From: Burkholderia sp. Ac-20365
Lineage (GTDB): Bacteria; Pseudomonadota; Gammaproteobacteria; Burkholderiales; Burkholderiaceae
Assembly (NCBI RefSeq): GCF_017104715.1
Contig: NZ_JAAGPI010000008.1
Span: 1 to 64,000, forward strand
DNA length: 64,000 nucleotides
Direction: 5' to 3'
Below are positions 1 to 8,596 of this stretch, in pieces. The translations under genes were made by a program, and so were the position numbers. The notes beneath the pieces were generated by a model that searched no databases, was not told the DNA's origin, and worked only from the letters and a program-made list of their open reading frames with translations. Every line of letters starts with the position of its first letter. Position 1 is the stretch's first letter.

Positions 1-128
1 TCGCCTGCGCCTGCGCGCTCCACCTTGATCACGTCCGCGCCGAACCACGCCAGCAGCTGCGTGCAGGTCGGCCCCGATTGCACGTGCGTGAAATCGAGAA
101 TGCGCACACCGTCGAGTGCTTTGCCCAT
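1..128 (-). CDS. frc: Formyl-CoA:oxalate CoA-transferase, N-terminus only (runs off left edge)
   Basis: The start codon is at 126-128 on the minus strand and the gene continues past base 1. The visible N-terminus ([16 protein letters not shown], then [12 protein letters not shown]) is the typical start of class III CoA-transferases. It is very close to the complete frc at 2023-3273. The family moves CoA from formyl-CoA to oxalate, making oxalyl-CoA for oxc. Upstream (208-220) lies a copy of the TGATATAC-type motif also found before oxc and both GntR genes. This is a second frc-type gene in the same locus; only about 42 residues are visible, so exact substrate cannot be judged. Confidence 0.85.
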   Translation of the reverse strand, partial: MGKALDGVRILDFTHVQSGPTCTQLLAWFGADVIKVERAGAG

Positions 129-207
129 GCTACGTCTCCCATCATCGTTGAGTGTGCCGCCGCTGTTCGCTCGGCCTTTTCTTCCGGCTTCGAACACGCC
201 TGATATG

Positions 208-220
208 TGATATATCGTAT
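208..220 (-). promoter_or_regulatory. Putative GntR operator, copy 1 (upstream of the left-edge frc)
   Basis: The sequence TGATATATCGTAT lies about 80 bases before the frc start. It matches three other copies in this locus (5078-5090, 6107-6119, 9436-9448), consensus TGATATAC..TAT, an imperfect palindrome of ATAT/GTATAT halves. Binding by the two FCD-type GntR proteins encoded nearby is inferred from position and repetition only. Confidence 0.5.
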
Positions 221-249
221 TTAGAGCTTGCTGTTAGGGCAAGCTTTTT

Positions 250-1160
250 CAGGTCTTTTTTGGCGGGGATAAACCCCAGGGTGAAATTGGTTGCTGACGC
301 TGGGTTGTTGATTGCCTACGGCGTCGTTTCTGTTCTTGCTGGCGGTGGCTTTTGCTCCCCTTTTTGCTGGCGTTTTTCGCTGGCATCCGCGTGGCGCCTA
401 CGCGGCGCAGGTGTTGCCCCTGTGCGGGGCGGCACCTACTTTTCTTTGCCGCGGCAAAGAAAAGTAGGCAAAAGAAAGCCGCTAACACCGCCAATCCTTG
501 ACGTCTACCCACGGGCCCCCAACGGCCCCGTCCCGTACGCGGCAACATTCTTCTCATCGCGTGTTGCCAACGCACTTGCCACTCGCCTACCCCGTTTCAC
601 GCCCCGGCGTCACAGCCCACAATATGGAAAATCCACCGCCCAATAGCGGCAAACTGTGTGTAGGCCCTCGCGGCGCACATTCAATACCCCGGACAAAAAG
701 CAAACCGGTTGCACTCGACTCCCATTGGTCTTTTCCCCTCATTTCATTCATCGGCGACAACACCCACGATACGAAATAACAACCCGACTCAAATAGCGAG
801 GGAGGTGTTTCTGCAGGAGCGCCGACTTGTGTGGCGCGACGACCTACACACCGTTTGCCACCTGGGCGGCGCAAACGGATGGCTGTCGCTAGCGGTTACG
901 TGGGAGATTGAAGTGGGTGAAGCGCTTAATAAGCGCGTTGGCAACGAGCGATGAGTATTGCGTTGCCGCTTGAAGAATGGGGCCGCCGGGGGCCCGTGGA
1001 CAGGAAGAAGAGTTGGCGGTGTTAGCGGCTTTCTTTTGCCTACTTTTCTTTGCCGCGGCAAAGAAAAGTAGGTGCCGCCCCGCACAGGGGCAACGCTAGC
1101 AAACCAGATACATCACGCGGATGCCAGCGAAAACACAAACCCAAGCGTCGCAAAACAAAA
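250..1160. repeat. Long inverted-repeat element, copy A
   Basis: This gene-free stretch of about 0.9 kb is one large nested inverted repeat. Each outer arm contains the words GCTGGCATCCGCGT and GTTGCCCCTGTGCGGGGCGG, then a perfect 34-bp palindrome (435-468 left, 1039-1072 right) of the form CCTACTTTTC...GAAAAGTAGG. The inner part holds GGCAAACTGTGTGTAGG near 649 and its counterpart near 843-862. The same architecture recurs at 15.5, 34.5 and 48.5 kb. Short open frames inside (the PRQRKVG type) simply read through the arms and are not believable genes. The core is in the opposite orientation from copies B-D. Confidence 0.85.
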
Positions 1161-1165
1161 AAAAC

Positions 1166-1396
1166 CTACTGCATAGCAATCATCTCAACAACCGCCCCCC
1201 GAGCAGCATCAATAGCCGCTGCCTCAGTAGCAAACACAACCTGCTCAGCAACGTGCTGAAACGGCAAGACGCTGATAGGCACATCAGCCCCATCATCAAG
1301 CTTCCGAACGGAAGCAAAAGCAGCCCACCCACCGTGATTAATAAACTGCCTCGCAGAGAGTTCAAGCTGATAAGCACCAAACATTTCCACACGCAT
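1166..1396 (-). CDS. Small conserved-looking protein of unknown function (76 aa)
   Basis: The ATG at 1394-1396 is preceded by a good ribosome site (GGAGAAC, 4 bases before the start). The protein begins MRVEMFGAYQLELSARQF and is mixed alpha/beta in character, with no signal peptide or membrane segment. I do not recognise the family. It lies downstream of the PAS gene and in the same orientation as the oxalate genes, and its stop abuts repeat element A. It could be the last gene of the frc-PAS transcript, but there is an 86-base gap before it. Confidence 0.6.
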   Translation of the reverse strand: MRVEMFGAYQLELSARQFINHGGWAAFASVRKLDDGADVPISVLPFQHVAEQVVFATEAAAIDAARGAVVEMIAMQ

Positions 1397-1482
1397 CGAT
1401 GTTCTCCGTAACAGATCGCCTTAACGGCGACAGACGTTGATATTGACTGCGCGAGAACAAAGCAAAGCGAGAGCGAAGCGAA

Positions 1483-1905
1483 CTATCTGGCCTCAAGCTC
1501 CGCGATGCGCTTGCGCAGATTGCGGTCTTCCTGAAAGCGCGCGGTCTCATCGCGGATCACTGCAACGATGCCCGTCAACTCACGCTCGGGTGAATACAAC
1601 AATGCAACGGTAAAAGCGATCGACAGCGCGCGGCCATCCTTATGTACAGACGGCACGCGCAACAGATCATTGCCATAGCGCGTCTGTCCCGTCGCCATGG
1701 TCTTTTCATAGCCTTCCCAGTGGCGCCCGCGCAAGCGCTCAGGAATGATCAGATCGAGCGACTGCCCAAGCGCGTCTTCCTGCGTAAAACCGAAAATCCG
1801 CTCGGCTGCAGCGTTCCAGAATGTGATCGCGCCGTGCTTGTCGGAGATCACAACGGCATCGCCGATCGCGTTCACCAGCTGTTCAAAATCGATGGCTGCT
1901 TGCAT
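1483..1905 (-). CDS. Single PAS-domain sensory protein
   Basis: This 140-residue protein consists almost entirely of one PAS domain (about residues 8-125). It has the hallmark phrases DAVVISDKHGAITFWNAAAERIFGF-type and GRALSIAFTVALL, followed by a short coiled tail (RKRIAELEAR). No kinase, GGDEF or other output domain is present. It therefore probably works by binding a partner or ligand. The chosen Met starts QAAIDFEQL; a longer start 51 bases upstream would add a poorly conserved-looking leader. It sits 117 bases after frc on the same strand, suggesting a role linked to oxalate metabolism, which is only inference. Confidence 0.75.
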   Translation of the reverse strand: MQAAIDFEQLVNAIGDAVVISDKHGAITFWNAAAERIFGFTQEDALGQSLDLIIPERLRGRHWEGYEKTMATGQTRYGNDLLRVPSVHKDGRALSIAFTVALLYSPERELTGIVAVIRDETARFQEDRNLRKRIAELEAR

Positions 1906-2022
1906 ATAGGGCTCGTGTGTTATGGGGCTAGCTGCCGTAAGTAGAAACAGCGCCACGCGGGCGCTGTTCGTGGGGTCTCGCCCCTCCTTGAGAACGAGAC
2001 CTCGTTGATACGCCTCTGACGA

Positions 2023-3273
2023 TTACACCACTTTCGATTCCCGCAGGTTCGCGATCTGCTCGAAGCTGTAGCCGAGGTCTGCAAGCACTTCCTCCGTGTG
2101 CTCACCGAGCAGCGGCGAACCCGTGATTTCCGGCTTCATGTCCGAGAACTTGATCGGGCTGCCGACCGTCAGGTACTTGCCGCGCGCCTTGTGATCCACT
2201 TCGACGATCGTGCCGCTCGCACGCAGCGATTCGTCGTTCGCGATTTCCTTCATCGACAGAACAGGCGAGCACGGAATGTCGAACTTGCGCAGGATATCGA
2301 CCGCTTCGAACTTCGTCTTGTTGGCGAGCCATCCTTCGATCGTGTTGAAGATATCGAAGATGTGCGGCTGACGTGCCTGCGCCGTCTTGTAGTTCGGATC
2401 GTCGATCCACTCTTCCTTGCCGATGGCGCGGCAGATCGGTTCCCAGGCGTGACCCTGAATCGTGAAGTAGATGTACGCGTTCGGGTCCGTCTCCCAGCCC
2501 TTGCACTTCAACACCCAGCCCGGCTGGCCGCCGCCGCCCGCATTGCCGCCGCGCGGCACGACATCGCTGAATTCGCCGTGCGGATACTGCGGATACTCTT
2601 CCAGGTAGCCGACGCGGTCCAGACGCTGCTGGTCGCGCAGCTTCACGCGGCACAGGTTGATCACGCTGTCCTGCATCGACACCGCCACCTTCTGGCCCTT
2701 GCCCGTCTTGTCGCGGCCGATCAGCGCCGTGAGAATGCCGATCGCCAGGTGCATGCCCGTGTTGCTGTCGCCGAGTGCGGCTGCGCTGACCGTCGGCGGG
2801 CCGTCCCAGAAGCCCGTCGTCGATGCCGCGCCGCCTGCGCACTGCGCGACGTTTTCGTAGACCTTCAGGTCGTCGTAGTGGTGGCCGTCGCTGAAGCCCT
2901 TCACGGATGCGACGATCATCTTCGGGTTCAGTTCGTTGATGCGCTCCCACGTGAAGCCCATGCGGTCCAGCGCGCCCGGCGCGAAGTTCTCGACCAGCAC
3001 GTCCGATTCCTGGATCAGCTTTTCGAGCACTTCCTTGCCGTCTTGCGTCTTCGTGTCGAGTGTCAGCGAACGCTTGTTGCTGTTGAGCATCGTGAAGTAC
3101 AGCGCGTCAGCTTCAGGAATGTCGCGCAACTGGTTACGCGTCACGTCGCCCGAGCCGGGGCGCTCGACCTTGATCACATCCGCGCCGAACCAGGCAAGCA
3201 ACTGGGTGCACGCCGGGCCTGCCTGGACGTGCGTGAAGTCGATGATCTTGACGCCTTCGAGTGGTTTGCTCAC
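2023..3273 (-). CDS. frc: Formyl-CoA:oxalate CoA-transferase
   Basis: The protein transfers CoA from formyl-CoA to oxalate in the cytoplasm, giving oxalyl-CoA (substrate of oxc) and formate. It has 416 residues, the length of E. coli Frc. Counting from the chosen start, Asp169 in [11 protein letters not shown] matches the catalytic aspartate of this enzyme family. The glycine loop [11 protein letters not shown] (GGGG at 246-249) that closes over the active site is present. The start is a GTG at 3271-3273, placed 8 bases after GGAG; it gives the expected N-terminus [16 protein letters not shown]. The gene is 26 bases downstream of oxc in the same direction, so the two are probably co-transcribed. 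Confidence 0.95.
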   Translation of the reverse strand: MSKPLEGVKIIDFTHVQAGPACTQLLAWFGADVIKVERPGSGDVTRNQLRDIPEADALYFTMLNSNKRSLTLDTKTQDGKEVLEKLIQESDVLVENFAPGALDRMGFTWERINELNPKMIVASVKGFSDGHHYDDLKVYENVAQCAGGAASTTGFWDGPPTVSAAALGDSNTGMHLAIGILTALIGRDKTGKGQKVAVSMQDSVINLCRVKLRDQQRLDRVGYLEEYPQYPHGEFSDVVPRGGNAGGGGQPGWVLKCKGWETDPNAYIYFTIQGHAWEPICRAIGKEEWIDDPNYKTAQARQPHIFDIFNTIEGWLANKTKFEAVDILRKFDIPCSPVLSMKEIANDESLRASGTIVEVDHKARGKYLTVGSPIKFSDMKPEITGSPLLGEHTEEVLADLGYSFEQIANLRESKVV

Positions 3274-3299
3274 TTTCGTATCTCCGTGGTTGGCTGATG

Positions 3300-5039
3300 T
3301 CACTTTTTCATTGCCGCGCTTTGCGGGTTCAGATTCGTCAAGCGTCCGCTTTCGGTCCCGGCCGCTTCGTCGATCACAGCGTTGATAAGCGTCGGCTTGC
3401 CCGATGCGATCGCTTCCTTCACCGCTTTTTCCAGTTCTTCCGGCGTCGTCACGTTGTAGCCGATGCCGCCGAATGCCTCGATCATCTTGTCGTAGCGCGC
3501 GTCCTTCACGAACACCGTCGGCGCCACGTCCTTGCCGCCCGTCGGGTTCACGTCGGTGCCGCGATACACGCCGTTGTTGTTGAAGATGACCGTGCACACA
3601 GGCAGGTCGTATCGGCAGATCGTTTCGAGTTCCATGCCGCTGAAGCCGAACGCGCTATCGCCTTCGATCGCCAGCACCTGCTTGCCGCTCGTCACGGCTG
3701 CGCCGATTGCGAAGCCCATGCCGATGCCCATCACGCCCCACGTGCCCGAATCGAAACGCTTGCGCGGCTGATACATGTCGATGATGGCGCGGGCATAGTC
3801 CAGCGTATTCGCGCCTTCGTTCACGACGTTGATGTCCGGATTCTCCTTGACGATGTCGCGCAGCACGCGCAGCGCGCTGTGGAAGTTCATCGGCGACGGA
3901 TTCTTCGCGAGCGTCGCGGCCATCTTCTGCAGGTTGGTGTTCTTCTTCTCGGTGACCGCGTCGATCCACTCCTTCGGCGGTTGCGGGAAGTCGTCACCAA
4001 CCTGATCGAGCAGCGATGCCACGCACGAACCGATATCGCCCACGAGCGGCGCCGCGATCGCGACGTTGCTATCCATTTCCTGCGCCGAAATATCGATCTG
4101 CACGAACTGCTTCGGCTTGCCCCACGTCTTGCCCTTGCCGTGCGACAGCAGCCAGTTCAGACGCGCGCCGACCAGCACGACGACGTCGGACTCGGCCAGC
4201 ACGAACGAGCGCGCAGCGGATGCCGACTGCTCGTGCGTATCGGGCAACAGACCCTTGGCCATCGACATCGGCAGATACGGAATGCCTGTCTTCTCGATGA
4301 ACGCGCGGATTTCCTTGTCGGCCTGCGAATACGACGCGCCCTTGCCGAGCAGCACCAAAGGACGCTTGGCGGTCTTCAGCAGATCGATCGCGCGCTTGAC
4401 GGAATCGGGTGCGGGCAGCTGGCGCGGCGCTGCGTCGATCACGCGAACCAGCGATTGCTTCGCTTTCGCAGCATCGATGGTTTGCGACAACAGCTTCGCA
4501 GGCAGATCCAGATACACACCGCCCGGACGACCCGACACGGCAGCGCGGATCGCACGTGCGAGGCCGATGCCGATGTCCTCTGCGTGCAGCACGCGATACG
4601 CAGCCTTCGCGTACGGCTTCGCTGCGTTCAGCTGATCCATTTCTTCGTAGTCGCCTTGCTGCAGGTCGACGATTTCACGTTCGCTCGATCCGCTGATCAG
4701 GATCATCGGGAAGCAGTTCGTCGTTGCGTTGGCGAGGGCCGTGAGGCCGTTCAGGAAGCCCGGTGCGGACACCGTCATACAGATGCCGGGCTTTTGCGTC
4801 ATGTAGCCGGCAATCGCCGCTGCATGACCTGCGTGCTGCTCGTGACGGAAACCGATAAAGCGCATTCCTTCGGCTTGCGCGAGGCGCGCGAGGTCGGTGA
4901 TAGGAATGCCGACCAGACCAAAAATCGTGTCGATATCGTTCGCTTTGAGTGCATCGATGACGAGGTGGAAACCGTCCGTCGTTTGTTGTGCGTTCTCTTC
5001 TGCGGATTCTTGCGGTCTGATCTCAAGTACATCTGCCAT
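3300..5039 (-). CDS. oxc: Oxalyl-CoA decarboxylase (ThDP-dependent)
   Basis: It decarboxylates oxalyl-CoA to formyl-CoA and CO2, completing the cycle with Frc. The 579-residue protein has the N-terminal ThDP pyrimidine-binding domain with the activating glutamate in [15 protein letters not shown] (Glu67). It also has a central domain and the C-terminal ThDP diphosphate motif, starting [10 protein letters not shown] and ending [10 protein letters not shown]. The oxalobacter enzyme is 568 residues. The ATG at 5037-5039 follows a strong AAGGAGG site; the longer open frame upstream has none. A TGATATAC-type motif lies 39 bases upstream. Together with frc, the carrier at 6.8 kb and the regulators, it forms a complete oxalate-using module. 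Confidence 0.95.
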   Translation of the reverse strand: MADVLEIRPQESAEENAQQTTDGFHLVIDALKANDIDTIFGLVGIPITDLARLAQAEGMRFIGFRHEQHAGHAAAIAGYMTQKPGICMTVSAPGFLNGLTALANATTNCFPMILISGSSEREIVDLQQGDYEEMDQLNAAKPYAKAAYRVLHAEDIGIGLARAIRAAVSGRPGGVYLDLPAKLLSQTIDAAKAKQSLVRVIDAAPRQLPAPDSVKRAIDLLKTAKRPLVLLGKGASYSQADKEIRAFIEKTGIPYLPMSMAKGLLPDTHEQSASAARSFVLAESDVVVLVGARLNWLLSHGKGKTWGKPKQFVQIDISAQEMDSNVAIAAPLVGDIGSCVASLLDQVGDDFPQPPKEWIDAVTEKKNTNLQKMAATLAKNPSPMNFHSALRVLRDIVKENPDINVVNEGANTLDYARAIIDMYQPRKRFDSGTWGVMGIGMGFAIGAAVTSGKQVLAIEGDSAFGFSGMELETICRYDLPVCTVIFNNNGVYRGTDVNPTGGKDVAPTVFVKDARYDKMIEAFGGIGYNVTTPEELEKAVKEAIASGKPTLINAVIDEAAGTESGRLTNLNPQSAAMKK

Positions 5040-5077
5040 GACGTCTCCTCCTTGGCCGGGTGTTGTGTGGCGTCTCG

Positions 5078-5090
5078 TGATATACAATAT
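5078..5090 (+). promoter_or_regulatory. Putative GntR operator, copy 2 (upstream of oxc)
   Basis: TGATATACAATAT lies 39 bases before the oxc start codon, in the gap between the regulator and oxc. It is the same 13-mer family as 208-220, 6107-6119 and 9436-9448. A site this close to the start could overlap the promoter, so repression relieved by an effector such as oxalyl-CoA or oxalate is a reasonable guess. Confidence 0.5.
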
Positions 5091-5270
5091 TCCAAACACA
5101 ATATTAGTCAACGGATTTTTGCAGGTGCTTCAGGTTCGACTCGGTACTGCTGCACTGCAAAAGTTGGCTAGCGCTTTGTGTCTGAAGGCTTTGGGCGGGT
5201 GAATCGTGCGTTGCATCAAGCGCCCGTTCGGGATAGTCCTGGGGTCGTCGCGGATGGGTGCCGACGGCCC

Positions 5271-5990
5271 TCAGTCCAGAAAATCGCAATGTGCTTCGAC
5301 ATACAGCGCGAGATCGAGCGAGTGCTGGCGCACCAGCGTCTCGACACGTTCGGTATCGCGCGCTTCGAGTGCTTCGATGATGCGCATGTGGTCTTCGATC
5401 GAACGTGACGCGCGGTCGCTCTGCGCGATCGTCATGCGCCGTATTGCGCGCACATGCATGAAGATGTTCTTGATCGTGTCGAGAATGATCTGCGAGCCGG
5501 ATAGCTCGACGAGCGCCTGGTGAAACGCGATGTTCACCTCGGAGTACTCCTCGATGTGATCGGTCGGCGTGGCTGAATGGAAATCGTCGAACATCGCGCG
5601 CAGGCCCGCTATGTCTTCGTTTGAAGCACGCTGCGTGGCAAGGCGCGCCGCCACGCTTTCGAGCGCGGCCCACATGCAGATCATCTCGACGATCTCTTTC
5701 TTCGTCTTGCGCAGGATATAGACGCCGCGGCGCGGCACCGTGCGCAGAAAGCCTTCCTGCTCGAGCAAGGTCATCGCCTCGCGCACCGGCGTGCGGCTCA
5801 CGCCGAGCGCTTCGGTCAACTCCTTTTCATCCAGACGCACTTCTTCACGCGAGTGATAGATGTCGGTGTTCGCGATCGCCTGCTTGAGCCGCGCGTACGC
5901 CTGATCGCGCAACGACGCCGTCGCGTTGATCGGCGAAAGGTTCAGGCTCAACGGGACCGTGCGGACATTCTCTTGCGTGTCGGTGGACAT
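5271..5990 (-). CDS. GntR-family regulator with FCD domain, oxalate locus copy 1
   Basis: A 239-residue transcription factor. The N-terminal winged helix-turn-helix (about residues 25-95) contains LGVSRTPVREAMTLLEQEGF. The C-terminal all-helical FCD ligand domain contains EVNIAFHQALVEL and HMRIIEALEARD, where a metal and an acid ligand usually bind. It is the same length as, and roughly three quarters identical to, the regulator at 8597-9316. It lies directly upstream of oxc in the same direction, with a 231-base gap. An ATG at 5988-5990 follows AGGAG by 12 bases. A motif of the shared TGATATAC family lies in its own upstream region, which suggests autoregulation. Confidence 0.9.
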   Translation of the reverse strand: MSTDTQENVRTVPLSLNLSPINATASLRDQAYARLKQAIANTDIYHSREEVRLDEKELTEALGVSRTPVREAMTLLEQEGFLRTVPRRGVYILRKTKKEIVEMICMWAALESVAARLATQRASNEDIAGLRAMFDDFHSATPTDHIEEYSEVNIAFHQALVELSGSQIILDTIKNIFMHVRAIRRMTIAQSDRASRSIEDHMRIIEALEARDTERVETLVRQHSLDLALYVEAHCDFLD

Positions 5991-6106
5991 GGTCGACGTG
6001 TCTCCTCGTTGTCGAAAACGGTGGTGGCCCGTTTGACGAAGGCGCCAGGTGAGACGCCTTCGTTCGGCCTTTCTGCATGTCTGCGGTACCGCTCTGCATA
6101 TGCGCA

Positions 6107-6119
6107 ATACTGTATATCA
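6107..6119 (-). promoter_or_regulatory. Putative GntR operator, copy 3 (upstream of regulator 1)
   Basis: Read on the minus strand this is TGATATACAGTAT, the best symmetric member of the four-copy motif family in this locus. It lies 117 bases before the GntR start. In the other direction it is 153 bases before the divergent gene at 6272. Confidence 0.5.
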
Positions 6120-6179
6120 CATATCTTATCGCCACCAGTTCTCCTGCACCCTAGGTTTGCAGCAGTCTTTTCATAATTA

Positions 6180-6223
6180 ATCGTGAATAGTTTTCAAAGA
6201 AAACTTTAACTATCGTGAATCTA
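6180..6223. promoter_or_regulatory. Inverted and direct repeats before the 6272 gene
   Basis: The segment holds a perfect inverted repeat AGTTTTC-AAA-GAAAACT (6189-6205). It is flanked by two near-identical words ATCGTGAAT (about 6180 and 6212). It lies in the divergent intergenic region just before the gene at 6272. It looks like a regulator-binding site; no factor can be named. Confidence 0.35.
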
Positions 6224-6271
6224 TCGACGCGCCTATTCTGTCTTCACGCAATCGACGAACTGGAGGAGAGG

Positions 6272-6649
6272 ATGCGCACCGCACACGATCAACACGGGAC
6301 TCACTACGAGCGCTCAATCGACGCGCAACTGTGCGCGTTCAACAGCGCATTCGCCGACCTCGGTTTGCGCTTCCGCTGGGACGCGCAGATGCTGACGTCG
6401 CTTGCGACGATCGATGGCGAGCATGCGCGTGTCGTCGCCTATCTCGAGACGCACCAGCCGCATCTGCTCAACGCGTATAGCGCGGATTTCCTGGGCGACG
6501 CGATTCTCGCGAAGAAGCGCGCGCATACGCCTGAAGTGCTGCCGACGCGCGTCGACGCGCCGAGCGATGCGCATCGTTCGAACCGTTCGGGCTTTTCGCT
6601 TTCGCAGTACTTCGCGGATGACGGCGTGCCGGCTCTCGCTGGCGCCTGA
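6272..6649 (+). CDS. Hypothetical protein, 125 aa, divergent from GntR
   Basis: The chosen ATG follows a strong GGAGGAG site by a few bases, whereas an upstream ATG at 6215 has no such site. The protein starts MRTAHDQHGTHYERSID. It is mostly helical and soluble in appearance and ends in a low-complexity tail. No known domain is evident to me. It is transcribed away from the GntR gene and ends in a strong terminator, so it is probably a single-gene unit. Its position inside the oxalate locus is the only hint of function. Confidence 0.6.
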   Translation: MRTAHDQHGTHYERSIDAQLCAFNSAFADLGLRFRWDAQMLTSLATIDGEHARVVAYLETHQPHLLNAYSADFLGDAILAKKRAHTPEVLPTRVDAPSDAHRSNRSGFSLSQYFADDGVPALAGA

Positions 6650-6670
6650 AAGACTGCGAGCCGAAGACAA

Positions 6671-6707
6671 AATCTCCCGCGCCTCACGGCGCGGGAGATT
6701 TTTTTTG
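6671..6707 (+). terminator. Rho-independent terminator
   Basis: A perfect 13-bp stem (AATCTCCCGCGCC / GGCGCGGGAGATT) with a 4-base loop is followed by a run of T. It ends the gene at 6272-6649. The stem also begins with A-rich sequence, so it may also work for the convergent carrier gene at 6831. Confidence 0.9.
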
Positions 6708-6830
6708 GGCTGCTTTTTTGGACTGCTGATTCGCGCGCACAAAAAAACAAAGCGGCGCGCCGCCCCCCATCAAGGCAACGCACCGCTTTCAACTACACAT
6801 CAACGCACAGCGCCGCAACGGCGCCGTGAA

Positions 6831-8150
6831 TCACTCGCCGGAACTTGCGCTCAACCGCGACGCATTGGCCGACGATGAAGACGCGGACGTCCCCGATTCG
6901 ATCAGGCGCGCACGCATCGGTGCGAGTACGAATTTCGCCGACACACCTGCCGTAATCGTGATGACAGCCGACACGATGAACACCAGACTCCACCCGCCTG
7001 CTCCCGACAGCACCGACGCGAGCGGCACCAGCAACGCAGCCGTGCCCTTGGCCGTATAGAGCGTGCCCGCATTCGACGCCGCGAACTTGCTGCCGAACGT
7101 ATCCGCGCAAATGGCCGGGAAGATCGAGAAGATCTCGCCCCAGAACAGGAAGATCAGCGCCGCGAACGTCATGAACGCATACGGATTCTGGCCGTACTGC
7201 ATCATCCCGAGCAACGCGAGCCCTTCACCGATGAAGATCGCGAACATCGTGTTCTCGCGGCCGATCTTGTCGGAGATGAAGCCGCACAGCGGACGCGTGA
7301 AGCCATTGCAGATGTTGTCGATGGACAGCGTCATTGTCAGCAGCGGCAGCGTCATGCCGAACATCGTCATCGGCAATTTGGCGAGGCCCCAGTCTTTCGC
7401 GATCGGACCGATTTGCGCGGTCGCCATCAGCCCGCCCGCCGCTACCGCGACGAAGCACGCATAGATCACCCAGAACACCGGCGTCTTGATCATCTGGCCC
7501 GGCGTGTAGTCGACCTTGCTGACTGCGAACTTGCGCTTCACGCCTGCCGTCGAACGTGTCACCGGCTTGTGCAGCAGCAGAGCCAGCACGAAGATCGCGA
7601 CGCCTTGCAGGATGCCGAAGAACAGGAACGTGTGTTCGTAGCCTTGAGCCGTGATCATGTTCGCGATCGGAATCACCGTGACGGCCGCGCCCGCGCCGAA
7701 GCCGGCAGCGGTGAGACCCGCCGCGAGACCGCGCTTGTCCGGAAACCACTTCAGTGCATTGCCGACGCACGTGCCGTACACGCCGCCCGCGCCGATGCCG
7801 GCGATCACGGAGCCCGCGTACAGCTCAGGCAAAGTCGTTGCATGCGAGAAGATCATCCACGCGAGGCCCGCGCAGAGTGCGCCCACTGCCACCACAGGCC
7901 GCGGACCGAAGCGGTCGACGAGCCACCCTTCGACGGGCACGAGCCACGTCTCCGTGACGATGAAGATCGAGAACGCAAGCTGGATGGAGGCTTCGCCCCA
8001 GTGGTGCCGCGCATTCATCGGCGCGACGAAGAGCGTCCATGCGTATTGAAGATTGGCGACCAGTGCCATGCAGAGCATGCCGATCACCAGTTGACACCAA
8101 CGGTTTGAGAGCAAACCACTCCCCGTCGCCTGTCGGGTGTTTCCATTCAT
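6831..8150 (-). CDS. OFA-family MFS carrier, probable oxalate/formate antiporter
   Basis: A 439-residue major facilitator of the oxalate:formate antiporter family with about 12 membrane segments. The two positive residues required in OxlT have clear equivalents here: an Arg in NGFTRPLCGFISDKIG and a Lys in NAGTLYTAKGTAALL. The DRFGPRP loop between helices 2 and 3 is also present. It would exchange extracellular oxalate for intracellular formate made by Frc/Oxc. Two ATGs lie six bases apart; the second (8148-8150) has the better spacing from GGAGA. It has its own upstream gap and is probably a separate transcript from oxc-frc. Confidence 0.88.
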   Translation of the reverse strand: MNGNTRQATGSGLLSNRWCQLVIGMLCMALVANLQYAWTLFVAPMNARHHWGEASIQLAFSIFIVTETWLVPVEGWLVDRFGPRPVVAVGALCAGLAWMIFSHATTLPELYAGSVIAGIGAGGVYGTCVGNALKWFPDKRGLAAGLTAAGFGAGAAVTVIPIANMITAQGYEHTFLFFGILQGVAIFVLALLLHKPVTRSTAGVKRKFAVSKVDYTPGQMIKTPVFWVIYACFVAVAAGGLMATAQIGPIAKDWGLAKLPMTMFGMTLPLLTMTLSIDNICNGFTRPLCGFISDKIGRENTMFAIFIGEGLALLGMMQYGQNPYAFMTFAALIFLFWGEIFSIFPAICADTFGSKFAASNAGTLYTAKGTAALLVPLASVLSGAGGWSLVFIVSAVITITAGVSAKFVLAPMRARLIESGTSASSSSANASRLSASSGE

Positions 8151-8596
8151 GAGCATCGTCTCCGCTATCTACACTTTCTAATATGTCGATGCGCCGCGCC
8201 ATTCATGACAGTGCAGCTACATCCGCCTTGCTATGTTTTTCTACCCGGCGTTTGGGGACCTTCGACAGACCCTGCGTAGTTAACCATTCAAACAGGTTTC
8301 AGTCTTTACATTTTTATTCATGCGGTCTGCGGAGTTTCCCCAATGCAGTGCCTGTAAAAGCGCATCTGCAAGCGTTAACCCTTAAAGCAAACGGCATCCG
8401 GGCGAACCCATCGTAAAAGCGCGCACCGGATTGCGAATAATTAAAGAAAGTTATCGATTACATTCGCGATCGTTTATAGACGCGATGGCGCGGGGCGCGC
8501 AGAGAAGCTCGCCAGTTGGCAATGAGGGAAGATGCGGACATCCGGCAATGGATGTCCGCGATAGATCAGCGTGAAACGACGACGCTCAATTGAAGG
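8151..8596. other. Intergenic region between regulator 2 and the carrier gene
   Basis: About 445 bases without a convincing gene. It must hold the promoter of the carrier gene (start 8150). The middle part is relatively AT-rich (for example GAATAATTAAAGAAAGTTAT near 8436). I found no copy of the 13-bp operator motif and no clear terminator for regulator 2 here. Confidence 0.5.

Noticed and set aside
152-1085. Several open frames on both strands in 150-1100 and in the other repeat copies (with PRQRKVG-like peptides).
   Set aside because: They read through the inverted-repeat arms, have no ribosome site, and the same peptide appears in several unrelated frames.
2098-5171. Long plus-strand open frames opposite frc and oxc (399 and 636 residues).
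   Set aside because: They are shadows of highly conserved minus-strand genes in GC-rich DNA; the sequences are rich in Arg/His without any domain.
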